A stretch of DNA of 64,000 nt, from positions 406,369-470,368 of the forward strand of contig DF970690.1 in the NCBI GenBank assembly GCA_001270045.2, written 5' to 3'. The notes under the pieces are model-generated. The model ran no database searches and was not told the origin of the DNA. It saw only the letters and a program-made list of their open reading frames with translations. A program made the translations under genes and the position numbers. Shown piece after piece: positions 45,017-54,027 of the stretch. Position 1 is the first letter of the stretch, and each line of letters begins with the position of its first letter. The stretch comes from Bacteroidales bacterium 6E (GTDB lineage Bacteria; Bacteroidota; Bacteroidia; Bacteroidales; Prolixibacteraceae).

Positions 45017-47728
45017 ATGCGCAAAAATATACTCATCATTATTATTTCTTTTCTGGCTATCACGCCTATGGTTTCTGCCCAAATTGCAGATTCCACTAAC
45101 TTTTCCATTTATTATTCAAGTCCACAGAAGCTCATCATAGCAGGAGTTGACATAGCAGGTATCCGCTATCTTGATCACGATGTACTGATCCAACTTTCCG
45201 GTCTGACAGTCGGGAGGGAAATTGAGGTGCCAGGAACTGAAATCACCACAGCCATAAAAAAATTATGGGACCAGGGTCTTTTCTCAGATGTTAAGGTTAC
45301 AGCCACCAAAGTCGTCGGGAACAGAGTCTGGCTTGAGATTTATCTTCAGGAACGCCCCCGAATGTCGGAGGTGAATTATTTCGGCGTCACAAAATCGGAA
45401 AAGGATGACATCACGGGCAAGGTACTCTTGCTCAAAGGCAGCCAGATTACTGACAACCAGATAAATAACGCACAGAGACTGATTCGTAACATTTTCCTTG
45501 AAAAGGGATTTCTCAATACCGACGTCAATATTGTGCAGCGAGATGACACTACCCAAACCAACAGTGTCATCCTCGATATCTATGTAGACAAAAAGGAGAA
45601 GGTAAGGGTACAGAATGTCATTATTCATGGCAACAAGGAGGTTAATGAAGCCGTGCTTGAAAGGGCCATGAAGAAAACCAACGCAAAAAAACTTCGTAAC
45701 TTCTTCCGTACGAAAAAATTCCTTGATGACAAGTTTGCCGAGGACAAAGTAAACCTTGTGAAAAAATATAACGAAAAGGGATACCGGGATGCAGTTATCG
45801 TTAGGGATACCGTATATCCTGCCGAAGAGGAAAACAGGGTGAACGTTGAAATATGGCTGGAAGAAGGAAACAAGTATTTCTTCCGCGACATCAAGTGGAT
45901 TGGCAACACGGTCTATCCGGCAGAATACCTTACTAACGTCCTGGGGATTAAGCGGGGTGACGTTTTCGACCAAAAACTGCTTGACAAACGCTTGACCACC
46001 GATGATGACGCCGTTTCAAATGTGTATCTCGACAATGGGTACCTGTTCTTTCAGCTTGAACCTGTAGAGGTAAATGTTACCCAGGACTCAATCGACTTTG
46101 AAATGAGGATCCTGGAAGGCAAACAGGCTACCATAAAAAATATTGGCATTGCAGGAAACACCAAAACCCATGAGCATGTAGCCCGACGGGAACTTTACAC
46201 CTATCCTGGAGATCTGTTCAGCAAGACAAACATTATCCGCTCAATCAGGGAATTGTCACAATTGGGACACTTTGATCCCGAAGCCATTGTTCCGGATGTA
46301 GTGCCTTCACAGGAAGATGGCACTGTCGATATCAACTATAAACTTCAGGAAAAAGCCAATGACCAGGTAGAATTGTCCGGAGGATGGGGGGCCGGTATGT
46401 TTGTGGGATCGATAGGTTTGAAGTTTGCCAATTTCTCGGCCCGTAACATTTTCAACAAGGAAGCATGGCGTCCTTTGCCAACCGGTGACGGACAGACACT
46501 TAGCCTTCGCTATCAGACCAGCGGACAATACTATAAGACTGTCAGTCTTTCGTTTATTGAACCTTGGCTGGGAGGTAAAAAGCCCAATTCCTTCTCATCA
46601 TCTCTGTCATACTCCCGTATTAACTATAGCGCCAACAAATACATGCAGAACTACTATAGTGGTTATGGTGGATATCCTTATGGTGGATATGGCGGGTATG
46701 GCGGATATCCCTATGGCGGGTACGGTGGATATGGCGGATATGGTGGGTACGGTGGATATGGTGGATATGGCGGGTACGGGAGCAGTTATCCATACGGAAG
46801 CTATTATCCGACCTATTCTTACAATTATGCAGCCGAGAACCAGAATTCCGAGGACGACCAGATCTGGGAAACACTGGCAGTTGCCATGGGATATGGTTAT
46901 CGTCTGAAATGGCCTGATGACTTCTTCTCGGTATACCACGAGTTATCGTTTGAACACTACAGGCTTCAGAATATGGGAAGTTATTTCTACTTTCTTGCCG
47001 ATGAAAACGGTCAGGTAAACGGAACTTTCCGTAACACAAGTTTCAAGACCACTTTTAGCAGGAACTCTGTTGACAACCCTCTCTATTCAAGAAGCGGTTC
47101 GCAGTTTTCCCTTGCACTGAAAGTAACACCCCCCTTCTCAGCATTTACGGGCAAGGATTACAATGATCCCGACATGCCCAATTCAGAGAAATACAAATGG
47201 ATTGAGTACCATAAATGGTTATTCAAAGGACAAGTCTACAACGCTTTGTCAAGAAACCGAAACCTCGTTTTGCGCACTGCCGTAGAAATGGGATTCCTGG
47301 GATATTACAACAAAAACGTATTGTCACCCTTCGAAGGATTTATCGTTGGAGGTTCAGGGATGTCAGGTTACAATATCTATGGTACAGATTACGTGGCACT
47401 TCGCGGATACCGTGACTTCAGCCTCAGCCGTGACAGAAACGGTTCAAAAATGTACTCCAAATTCACCATGGAACTTCGATACCCGGTGACACTGAAGCCC
47501 AGTGCAACGATATATGCGCTGGCATTTCTTGAAGCCGGAAATACCGACAACAGTTTCCAGACTTTCAACCCATATAAGCTCTATAGGTCAGCCGGAGCTG
47601 GGGTGAGGATCTTCCTGCCGATGTTCGGCCTGATGGGTATCGACTGGGGATATGGTTTCGACAGGGTACCATGGTCGGGTGATGCCGGAGGTAGCCAGTT
47701 CCACTTTGTTATCGGACAGCAATTCTAA
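45017..47728 (+). CDS. bamA: Outer-membrane assembly factor BamA with Gly-Gly-Tyr insert
   Basis: Central subunit of the beta-barrel assembly machine. The ATG at 45017 (MRKNILIIIISF) starts a signal peptide ending in VSAQ; an in-frame TTG nine bases earlier is less likely. It has 903 residues: POTRA repeats over about 25-420 (for example VRVQNVIIHGNKEVNEAVLE and ATIKNIGIAGNTKTHE) and a C-terminal 16-strand barrel with the GYNIYGTDYVALRGYRDFS region, where BamA carries its V-R-G-F/Y motif, ending FHFVIGQQF. Between barrel strands, residues about 546-604 are an extraordinary Tyr/Gly-rich segment including seven perfect Gly-Gly-Tyr triplets. It lies between uppS and two ompH/skp genes, as in other Bacteroidota. 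Confidence 0.95.
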   Translation: MRKNILIIIISFLAITPMVSAQIADSTNFSIYYSSPQKLIIAGVDIAGIRYLDHDVLIQLSGLTVGREIEVPGTEITTAIKKLWDQGLFSDVKVTATKVVGNRVWLEIYLQERPRMSEVNYFGVTKSEKDDITGKVLLLKGSQITDNQINNAQRLIRNIFLEKGFLNTDVNIVQRDDTTQTNSVILDIYVDKKEKVRVQNVIIHGNKEVNEAVLERAMKKTNAKKLRNFFRTKKFLDDKFAEDKVNLVKKYNEKGYRDAVIVRDTVYPAEEENRVNVEIWLEEGNKYFFRDIKWIGNTVYPAEYLTNVLGIKRGDVFDQKLLDKRLTTDDDAVSNVYLDNGYLFFQLEPVEVNVTQDSIDFEMRILEGKQATIKNIGIAGNTKTHEHVARRELYTYPGDLFSKTNIIRSIRELSQLGHFDPEAIVPDVVPSQEDGTVDINYKLQEKANDQVELSGGWGAGMFVGSIGLKFANFSARNIFNKEAWRPLPTGDGQTLSLRYQTSGQYYKTVSLSFIEPWLGGKKPNSFSSSLSYSRINYSANKYMQNYYSGYGGYPYGGYGGYGGYPYGGYGGYGGYGGYGGYGGYGGYGSSYPYGSYYPTYSYNYAAENQNSEDDQIWETLAVAMGYGYRLKWPDDFFSVYHELSFEHYRLQNMGSYFYFLADENGQVNGTFRNTSFKTTFSRNSVDNPLYSRSGSQFSLALKVTPPFSAFTGKDYNDPDMPNSEKYKWIEYHKWLFKGQVYNALSRNRNLVLRTAVEMGFLGYYNKNVLSPFEGFIVGGSGMSGYNIYGTDYVALRGYRDFSLSRDRNGSKMYSKFTMELRYPVTLKPSATIYALAFLEAGNTDNSFQTFNPYKLYRSAGAGVRIFLPMFGLMGIDWGYGFDRVPWSGDAGGSQFHFVIGQQF
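46652..46828 (+). repeat. Gly-Gly-Tyr coding repeat within bamA
   Basis: A Tyr/Gly-rich low-complexity stretch. Seven perfect in-frame nine-base units coding Gly-Gly-Tyr occupy 46715-46777, preceded by four more spaced by Pro-Tyr (46667-46714) and followed by a Ser/Tyr/Pro-rich tail. The units differ at third codon positions (GGT, GGA, GGC, GGG; TAT, TAC), so the repeat is kept at protein level and not simply by recent slippage. It would be an extracellular loop of the barrel. Confidence 0.9.
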
Positions 47729-47795
47729 TACTTTGGAAAATTTGGCTCAGAATTTGTTTTTCTCAAACCTGAATATAAAAATTAAAGTACAGGCC

Positions 47796-48311
47796 ATGAA
47801 AAAATTGATCTTACTCATTGGATTCGCAGTGGTTTTCTCAACCGGTGCCTTCGCCCAGAAGTTTGCGTTTATTGATTCAGACTACATCCTCGAAAACATA
47901 CCTGCATTCAACGCTGCCCAGGAACAGCTCGACCAGCTTTCCCAGCAGTATCAGAAAGAACTCGAATCGATGTATGCCGAAATTGAAAAAATGTATCAGG
48001 ATTTCCAGGCTGAAAGTGTCCTGTTATCGGAAGACATGAAAAGAAAGCGGGAGGATGTGATCATATCCCGCGAAAAGGAATACAAGGATTTGCAAAGAAA
48101 ATACTTCGGTCCTAACGGTGACCTGTTTAAACGTCGGCAGACCTTGGTCCAGCCCATCCAGGATGACATTTTCAATGCTGTCCAGGAGATTGCCAACGAA
48201 GGTAGCTATGCAGTAATCTTTGATAAAGCCGGAGGTACAACGATGCTGTTTACCAACCCCAGATTTGATCTCAGCGACCAGGTCCTGCAAAAACTTGGTT
48301 ATAAGAATTAA
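47796..48311 (+). CDS. OmpH/Skp-family periplasmic chaperone, first copy
   Basis: A 171-residue periplasmic chaperone that would hold unfolded outer-membrane proteins on their way to BamA. The ATG at 47796 (MKKLILLIGF) begins a signal peptide ending in AFAQ; an earlier in-frame start would overlap bamA and lacks signal character. The mature part opens with KFAFIDSDYILENIPAF, a family hallmark, and then a long charged coiled-coil (about 40-110), followed by VQPIQDDIFNAVQEIA and a C-terminal strand pair. It is 67 bases after bamA and 41 bases before a second copy. Confidence 0.92.
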   Translation: MKKLILLIGFAVVFSTGAFAQKFAFIDSDYILENIPAFNAAQEQLDQLSQQYQKELESMYAEIEKMYQDFQAESVLLSEDMKRKREDVIISREKEYKDLQRKYFGPNGDLFKRRQTLVQPIQDDIFNAVQEIANEGSYAVIFDKAGGTTMLFTNPRFDLSDQVLQKLGYKN

Positions 48312-48323
48312 TTTCTATATTTG
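48295..48323 (+). promoter_or_regulatory. Internal promoter before second ompH gene (TTG-N18-TATATTTG)
   Basis: TTG at 48295-48297 and TATATTTG at 48316-48323 match the Bacteroidota -33/-7 elements with an 18-base spacer. The start site would be near 48330, about 23 bases before the ATG at 48353. It overlaps the end of the first ompH gene. Confidence 0.55.
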
Positions 48324-48352
48324 TCCAAAAAATTAAAAATCGCACATTGATT

Positions 48353-48874
48353 ATGAGAAACTTATCGAAATTTGTTGCTGTTATATCATTTATTTTGATT
48401 GCAGGAACTGCCTTGGGACAGGAAGCCAAATTTGGCCATATCGATCTTCAGGCATTGATTCAGGTGATGCCCGAAAGGACCGCTGCCGAGGCTGATTACA
48501 CGAAGCAGGTCCAGGAGTTGGAAGAACAACTGGGTACCATGCAAAAAGAACTGGAGAATAAATATTCAGAATATATTACAAAGAGAGATTCATTGTCTGA
48601 CATCGTGCGTTCAGCACGTGAAAACGACATCCAGGAACTTCAGCAGAGAATCCAGAACTTCCAGATGGTTGCCCAACAGCAACTTCAGCAGAAGCAAAAT
48701 GAAATGCTTCGCCCGATTTTCGAAAAGGCACAAAACGCTGTCAGTGAAGTCGGTAAGGAAAAAGGACTTATCTACGTATTTGATGTCAGTGGTGAACTTG
48801 GAACTGTTCTCTACAGATCTAACGAAAGCCTCGATGTAATGCCCCTTGTAAAACAGAAACTGGGTATTCAATAA
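48353..48874 (+). CDS. OmpH/Skp-family periplasmic chaperone, second copy
   Basis: A 173-residue paralogue of the preceding gene. The ATG at 48353 is preferred over a TTG two codons upstream. A signal peptide ends in ALGQ, followed by AKFGHIDLQALIQVMPE and a glutamine- and glutamate-rich coiled-coil (about 50-125, with NFQMVAQQQLQQKQNE). The C-terminal LIYVFDVSGELGTVLYRS matches the paired strands of the family. Two tandem skp-type genes after bamA are normal for Bacteroidota, and this copy has its own putative promoter. A strong terminator follows. Confidence 0.92.
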   Translation: MRNLSKFVAVISFILIAGTALGQEAKFGHIDLQALIQVMPERTAAEADYTKQVQELEEQLGTMQKELENKYSEYITKRDSLSDIVRSARENDIQELQQRIQNFQMVAQQQLQQKQNEMLRPIFEKAQNAVSEVGKEKGLIYVFDVSGELGTVLYRSNESLDVMPLVKQKLGIQ

Positions 48875-48888
48875 TAAAAATCTTATAC

Positions 48889-48928
48889 AAAAAAAATGAC
48901 CGTCTAATCCAGACGGTCATTTTTTTTT
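48889..48928 (+). terminator. Rho-independent terminator after second ompH gene
   Basis: AAATGACCGTCT (48894-48905) pairs perfectly with AGACGGTCATTT (48911-48922) around a five-base loop, followed by a T run; A-runs on the other side could make it bidirectional. Confidence 0.95.
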
Positions 48929-49091
48929 GCACAAGCATCATGCAATTTAAACAGCTGTTCCTTGTCACAGATAAGGCTTTTCAGAGCGCAAGTCATGGTC
49001 ACCAATAAAATATGTCTTATAACACTTTCATAACAAGGAATGAGAATTTTGCTTAAATTCAACCTCATTAGATCATAGTTAAAACAAACAT

Positions 49092-50930
49092 ATGCAAAGT
49101 TCTAATTCTTTAGTTCACAGGGACACAGACCATATTTACAAGGATGTGAACCTGTTCGAGGTAGCATGGGAAGTATGCAATCAGGTGGGTGGAATCTATA
49201 CGGTTATCCGTTCTAAGGTACCTTCAGTCATACAAAAATCGGGAAAAGATAACTATTTCCTTTTGGGACCCTACATTGAAAACCAGGCTGCCGCTGCATT
49301 TGACCCTTATTCAGATTACTCGGGACCGGTAGGACAAACTGTTCTGCGCATGCGTGAATTAGGCTACGATGTCCATTACGGACAATGGATCGTTTCGGGT
49401 CGTCCTACAGTAGTTCTTTTCAATCCCTATTCCATTTATAACAAACTTGGAGAAATCAAATACTTTATTTGGGAGCATCACCACATCGCATTACCCGATA
49501 ACGACGGGCTCCTGAACCAGGTCGCTTCTTTCGGCTTTCAGGTGAAGGAATTTTTCAGGATTTATTGTGAGATGGGTGGCTGCGACCGTGACAATCTCGT
49601 GCACTTTCATGAGTGGATGGCAGGACTCCCAATTCCGGGCATCCGACACGACGGCCTTAACCTGAAAACGGTTTTCACCACCCATGCCACCTTGTTGGGA
49701 AGGTATCTGGCCATGAATGACAATAAATTCTATGACCATTTGCCTTTCTATGATTGGGAAAAAGAGGCCAATTACTTCAACGTAAGGCCTATCGTCGATA
49801 TTGAGCGGGCAGCCGCCCATGGCTGTCACGCTTTCACCACAGTCAGCCATGTAACGGCAAGGGAATGTAAATACCTGCTGGGAAGGGAACCTGAGGTAAT
49901 CCTGCCCAACGGACTCAACATCGAAAGGTTTGAGGCCCTTCACCAAATCCAGAACCTGCATGCCGATTTTAAAAGCAAGATACACGATTTCGTAATGGGG
50001 CATTTCTTCCAGAGTTACTCTTTCGATCTGGATAAAACCATCTATTTCTTCACTTCCGGACGTTATGAATACCACAACAAAGGTTATGACATTACCCTCG
50101 AAGCGCTCGCCCGTCTGAACTGGAAAATGCAATATGCAGGGATTGACCGTACCGTTGTTTGTTTCTTTATCACCAAACAACCCTTCTATTCCTTCAATCC
50201 TGAAGTATTGGAAGCCAAAGCCCAGATCGAAGATATCCGGAGGGCTTGTGAGGAAATTCAGATTCAGGTTGGAGAAAGACTTTACAAAAACATCACTTCC
50301 GCATCGGGACCCTATCAGTTCCCCAACCTCTCAGACCTGGTTGAAGACTACAATCGGCTTAAACTTAGAAGGTTTGTGCAAGGATGGAAATCGAAGGAAT
50401 TACCCAAGGTAGTCACTCATAACCTGGTTGATGACCATAAGGATGACATTCTCAATTTCCTCAGGACGGCAAACCTGGTAAACAACCAGCACGACAAGGT
50501 AAAAGTGGTCTATCACCCTGATTTCGTTACCGCTTCGAATCCACTCTTCAAAATGGATTACAGCCAGTTCGTGAGGGGTTGCCATCTGGGCATTTTCCCA
50601 AGCTATTATGAGCCTTGGGGATATACTCCGCTTGAAAGCCTTGCCAGTGGCATACCATCAGTGACAAGCGACCTTTCCGGATTTGGCGACTATGTCATGA
50701 ACAACTTCCCGGATGCCGAAAAGGCCGGAATGTTTGTAGTGGAAAGGAAAGAAAAAGACTATAACCAAAGTGCCGCCCAATTGGCAGATATACTGTTCAG
50801 GTTTGTTCAGTTGAACCGAAGGGAAAGAATTACACTCCGCAACCATTGTGAGGCGGCATCCCCCCACTTCGACTGGCAAAATCTTGGAAGGTTTTATGAC
50901 CGGGCTTATGAATTGGCATTAAACAGATAA
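49092..50930 (+). CDS. Glycogen synthase, GT3 type
   Basis: Polymerises glucose into glycogen. The 612-residue protein is of the eukaryotic-like GT3 family, not bacterial GlgA (GT5): the N-terminal LFEVAWEVCNQVGGIYTVI is the GT3 signature, with HFHEWMAGLPIPGIR, FTTHATLLGRYLA and TVSHVTARECKYLLGR following. The catalytic C-terminal motif FPSYYEPWGYTPLES carries the two conserved glutamates. Many Bacteroidota use this enzyme type. It sits between the ompH terminator and murI, 13 bases before murI. It probably uses UDP-glucose, but the donor cannot be read from sequence. With malQ it indicates storage polysaccharide metabolism. Confidence 0.93.
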   Translation: MQSSNSLVHRDTDHIYKDVNLFEVAWEVCNQVGGIYTVIRSKVPSVIQKSGKDNYFLLGPYIENQAAAAFDPYSDYSGPVGQTVLRMRELGYDVHYGQWIVSGRPTVVLFNPYSIYNKLGEIKYFIWEHHHIALPDNDGLLNQVASFGFQVKEFFRIYCEMGGCDRDNLVHFHEWMAGLPIPGIRHDGLNLKTVFTTHATLLGRYLAMNDNKFYDHLPFYDWEKEANYFNVRPIVDIERAAAHGCHAFTTVSHVTARECKYLLGREPEVILPNGLNIERFEALHQIQNLHADFKSKIHDFVMGHFFQSYSFDLDKTIYFFTSGRYEYHNKGYDITLEALARLNWKMQYAGIDRTVVCFFITKQPFYSFNPEVLEAKAQIEDIRRACEEIQIQVGERLYKNITSASGPYQFPNLSDLVEDYNRLKLRRFVQGWKSKELPKVVTHNLVDDHKDDILNFLRTANLVNNQHDKVKVVYHPDFVTASNPLFKMDYSQFVRGCHLGIFPSYYEPWGYTPLESLASGIPSVTSDLSGFGDYVMNNFPDAEKAGMFVVERKEKDYNQSAAQLADILFRFVQLNRRERITLRNHCEAASPHFDWQNLGRFYDRAYELALNR

Positions 50931-50943
50931 TCCCTGTCATTCC

Positions 50944-51783
50944 ATGATGCATTTTTCCGATTCCCCAATCGGGGTATTCGATTCAGGATATGGAGGATTG
51001 ACCATCCTGAAGGAGCTAAAAAAACAACTTCCCACATACGATTACCTGTATTTGGGGGACAATGCCCGCACACCATACGGCACGCGCTCCTTCAGGGTGG
51101 TTTATGAATATACCCTTCAGTCAGTAAAGTATCTGTTCAGTCAGGGATGCCAGCTGGTAATACTGGCATGTAATACTGCCTCGGCCAAAGCCCTGCGGAC
51201 TATTCAGCAAAAGGACCTTCCTTTAATCGCTCCTGACAGACGGGTTTTGGGAGTGATCCGCCCCTGTGTGGAAAAGGTTGCAGACATCACACGGAACGGA
51301 CATGTGGGGGTATTGGGTACACCAGGTACCGTATCGTCGCTGTCATATCCCGTGGAGCTTGAAAAATGGGGTAACGGCAAAATATTATCAACAGTACAGG
51401 AAGCTTGTCCCATGTGGGTTCCCCTGGTCGAAAACAATGAATTGGGCAATCCGGGAACCGAATATTTTGTCAGGAAGAACATCCAAAACCTCATGGACAA
51501 AGACCCTCAAATTGACACGATCATCCTTGGTTGCACACATTATCCATTGCTGATGGATACCATCAGGAAATCTGTTCCTGATAATGGAATACAGGTCATC
51601 GACCAGGGACCTGTAGTGGCTGAAAAACTGACTGATTATTTGCAACGTCATCCTGAAATGGAATCCAGACTTTCCAAAGGTGGAAATATTCGATACCTTA
51701 CAACCGAAACTGCCGAAATCTTTGAAGCGAAGGCAGGACTATTCACCGGCTATCCCGTAAAAGCGGAAACTGTCCAGCTCTGA
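50944..51783 (+). CDS. murI: Glutamate racemase
   Basis: Makes D-glutamate for peptidoglycan. The 279-residue protein begins PIGVFDSGYGGLTILKEL with the catalytic region Asp 13/Ser 14. The first catalytic cysteine is in ILACNTASAKAL and the second in IILGCTHYPLLMD. The substrate motif YLGDNARTPYG is present. All are intact. A second in-frame ATG (50947) is also possible. It follows glycogen synthase by 13 bases, while in related genomes it follows the ompH genes. It completes an envelope-synthesis set with uppS and bamA. Confidence 0.97.
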   Translation: MMHFSDSPIGVFDSGYGGLTILKELKKQLPTYDYLYLGDNARTPYGTRSFRVVYEYTLQSVKYLFSQGCQLVILACNTASAKALRTIQQKDLPLIAPDRRVLGVIRPCVEKVADITRNGHVGVLGTPGTVSSLSYPVELEKWGNGKILSTVQEACPMWVPLVENNELGNPGTEYFVRKNIQNLMDKDPQIDTIILGCTHYPLLMDTIRKSVPDNGIQVIDQGPVVAEKLTDYLQRHPEMESRLSKGGNIRYLTTETAEIFEAKAGLFTGYPVKAETVQL

Positions 51784-51827
51784 AACAAAAGGTTTCGGAA
51801 CCGGACAGTTTAAACCATAAATCAACT

Positions 51828-52910
51828 TTATTGCTTTGTGACCTGCTTCATGAAATCCATATGCTGGTCCATCACCTCAAGATATCTGATCTGTGAAAGT
51901 GTACGCACTTTATTATGACCAGGATAAGCAGTCTTGTAATAGGTATCGCCATTCAGGTAATCAGCCAGGAACCGGATGGATTGTTCCCAAACCATGTATT
52001 GGCATGAATAAGCCAGGTTCTCTTTCTCGATTTCACTTAGGAAGCTCCTGCTCTCAGATAGATAGCCCTCTGCAAATGCCTTATAGTAATCCCTGTTAAA
52101 ATCAATTTTCGCCAAATCAGGCTCATCTTCGGGAGCTGTATTACCCAAGGTCCTGATGGCATCGCCAAAATCAAAGAGGACACTTCCAGGCATTACCGTA
52201 TCAAGGTCTATTATACAAAGAATCTGGTCATCCTTGTCAAAAAGCACATTGTTGATTTTGGTATCATTATGTGTGATGCGCAGAGGCATTTCTCCTGAAT
52301 CCAACCAATCCTGGAGACGGAGCATTTCATCAGAACGGCCCAGCATTTTATCGATTTCCTGACGCATCTCCCCTACCCGGCCAGCTGCATCTGCCGCAAT
52401 GGCATCCTGGAATTGCCTGAATCGTAATTTCCCGTTATGGAATCCGGGGATGGTCTCGATCAATAATTTGCCGTCCAGGTCGGAAAGTTGGTTTTGGAAG
52501 GCTCCAAAAGCCTTGCCTGCAGTATAGGCCTGCTCAGGTCTTTTGACTTCCTCAACTCCAAAACTATCCTTGATAAAAAGAAACAAGGTCCAGTAATTTC
52601 CGTCAGCATCCTTTACAAAGTACTGATTGGAAGGATCGGAAATATAGGTCATTACCCTTCTGTCGGGATCGTTAATGCCTTTCGCCAAAAGTCTTTTACG
52701 AATATGGTTGGTAACCAACACGATGTTATTCATCATACCCATGACATCCTTGAATATCAAGTGGTTCTTTCTCTGAAGGATAAAGGGACCCGATACAGTA
52801 TTTAATAGATAAGTATCATTGATATGACCATGTCCAAATGCTTTCCACTCCTTGATTTCCAATGGTATCCCAAAGGACCTGACGATAGATTCGATGGTAT
52901 TTTGATTCAT
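51828..52910 (-). CDS. Phosphotransferase-family sugar kinase (NahK-like)
   Basis: A 360-residue kinase of the aminoglycoside-phosphotransferase/choline-kinase fold. The catalytic loop THNDTKINNVLF has His 214, Asn 215, Asp 216 and Asn 221, and the metal-binding DLD follows at 235-237 (CIIDLDTVMPG). The N-terminal nucleotide-binding lobe includes FGHGHINDTYLL and FILQRKNHLIF. Length and motifs resemble N-acetylhexosamine 1-kinase more than antibiotic kinases. It follows, by 58 bases, a sugar nucleotidyltransferase gene on the same strand, so the pair may phosphorylate a free sugar at C1 and then activate it as a nucleotide sugar. The exact sugar is unknown. Confidence 0.85.
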   Translation of the reverse strand: MNQNTIESIVRSFGIPLEIKEWKAFGHGHINDTYLLNTVSGPFILQRKNHLIFKDVMGMMNNIVLVTNHIRKRLLAKGINDPDRRVMTYISDPSNQYFVKDADGNYWTLFLFIKDSFGVEEVKRPEQAYTAGKAFGAFQNQLSDLDGKLLIETIPGFHNGKLRFRQFQDAIAADAAGRVGEMRQEIDKMLGRSDEMLRLQDWLDSGEMPLRITHNDTKINNVLFDKDDQILCIIDLDTVMPGSVLFDFGDAIRTLGNTAPEDEPDLAKIDFNRDYYKAFAEGYLSESRSFLSEIEKENLAYSCQYMVWEQSIRFLADYLNGDTYYKTAYPGHNKVRTLSQIRYLEVMDQHMDFMKQVTKQ

Positions 52911-52968
52911 TCCGTTTGTCGTGTAAATTAAAATTGAATATTGAGACTGGTTTTAGGATTATGCAACG

Positions 52969-53868
52969 TTAATCCCACAACTTTTGTGGATATACACCTT
53001 TTTCGATCAATGAGAGAATCTGGGCTTGTGCATCAGGTTTGTCTTCACGATAAGTAACACCAAACCAAGGTGCATCGCACGCAAGGACTTTCGTTGAAAT
53101 ATTACCAGCAACAATATTCTCGTTTATCAGTAAAGGAATGAAATATTCTGATTTCAGTTCATTTCCCTTTTCCTCCAGAAACTTGGAAAAACCCTTCTGC
53201 AAGTAATCAAAAACATTTGGTTTCAGGCCCCAGAAATTCATGGATACCGGAGTGTTTTCAGCCAGAGGGTACCTGCCTTCAGGTTCATAATAATGAATAC
53301 CGTCGGGATCTCTTTGGATTTTTGTCCTTTCAACGACTGAAGTCAGATAGCCATTTTCATCAGTCATGCATACGCCTCTAGAAACAGTCCCGAAAGGGGA
53401 TAAGGTATTGGCTACATTGTAACCGATCATGGAGTATTCAGATGAATCTTTTGAGGATGTAAGAAACTCGGCCATAACCTGATATGATTCCCTTCCATAG
53501 AAATCATCTGCATTAATTACCGCCATAGGCTCCTTGACAACATCGGCTGCCATCATTACGGCATGGGCAGTCCCCCATGGTTTTTCACGTTCAGGATTAA
53601 GCTTAAATCCAACAGGAATCTTATCAAGCGATTGAAAGACATATTCCGTCTCGATTCTCCCCTTCAATCTGGGTTCAAAGCGTGCCTTGAACTCCTCCGC
53701 AAAGTCTGTCCTTATTATAAACACTACCTTGCCAAATCCGGCCCTGATGGCATCATAAAGGGAATAATCGATGATTGCTTCGCCGTTAGGGCCTAATTCA
53801 TCCAGCTGTTTGAGCCCACCATAACGACTGCCCATTCCGGCAGCAAGTATCACTAACGTTGGTTTCAT
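52969..53868 (-). CDS. Sugar-phosphate nucleotidyltransferase
   Basis: A 299-residue NTP-transferase of the GT-A-like fold. The glycine-rich nucleotide motif LAAGMGSRYGGLKQL is at about 8-22, the metal-binding NADDFYGRE is at about 119-127, and PWGTAHAVMMA is the usual uridine/sugar-side motif. Those residues are intact, so it should activate a sugar 1-phosphate as a UDP- or other nucleotide sugar. It is the first gene of a probable two-gene operon with the NahK-like kinase. No left-handed beta-helix is present, so it is not GlmU, and its length is below that of eukaryotic UDP-sugar pyrophosphorylases. Substrate not assignable. Confidence 0.87.
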   Translation of the reverse strand: MKPTLVILAAGMGSRYGGLKQLDELGPNGEAIIDYSLYDAIRAGFGKVVFIIRTDFAEEFKARFEPRLKGRIETEYVFQSLDKIPVGFKLNPEREKPWGTAHAVMMAADVVKEPMAVINADDFYGRESYQVMAEFLTSSKDSSEYSMIGYNVANTLSPFGTVSRGVCMTDENGYLTSVVERTKIQRDPDGIHYYEPEGRYPLAENTPVSMNFWGLKPNVFDYLQKGFSKFLEEKGNELKSEYFIPLLINENIVAGNISTKVLACDAPWFGVTYREDKPDAQAQILSLIEKGVYPQKLWD

Positions 53869-54027
53869 TAATATTCAGTTTTAAGTGAAATGCTAATTAA
53901 CAGGTTTTCGATTGAGGTTATTCTGAAAGTCATGCGAATTTAGCCAATTTTGTTTTACGTCTGGCAGTTGTTTTCTTCAATCAACCCTGGCCCTGTATTT
54001 TACAGAAATAACAGTAAGCACAAAAGA

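Noticed and set aside
46652-46828. CRISPR-like tandem repeat
   Set aside because: Units are nine bases, contiguous, in-frame and coding; there are no spacers or cas genes.
46425-47039. Open frames in other frames across the bamA Gly-Gly-Tyr repeat (for example Met/Asp- or Ile/Ser-rich repeats)
   Set aside because: They arise from reading the nine-base repeat in shifted or antisense frames; only the BamA frame has flanking homologous sequence.
47652-47795. Longer N-terminus for the first OmpH/Skp protein
   Set aside because: It would overlap the end of bamA and push the signal peptide 48 residues inward.
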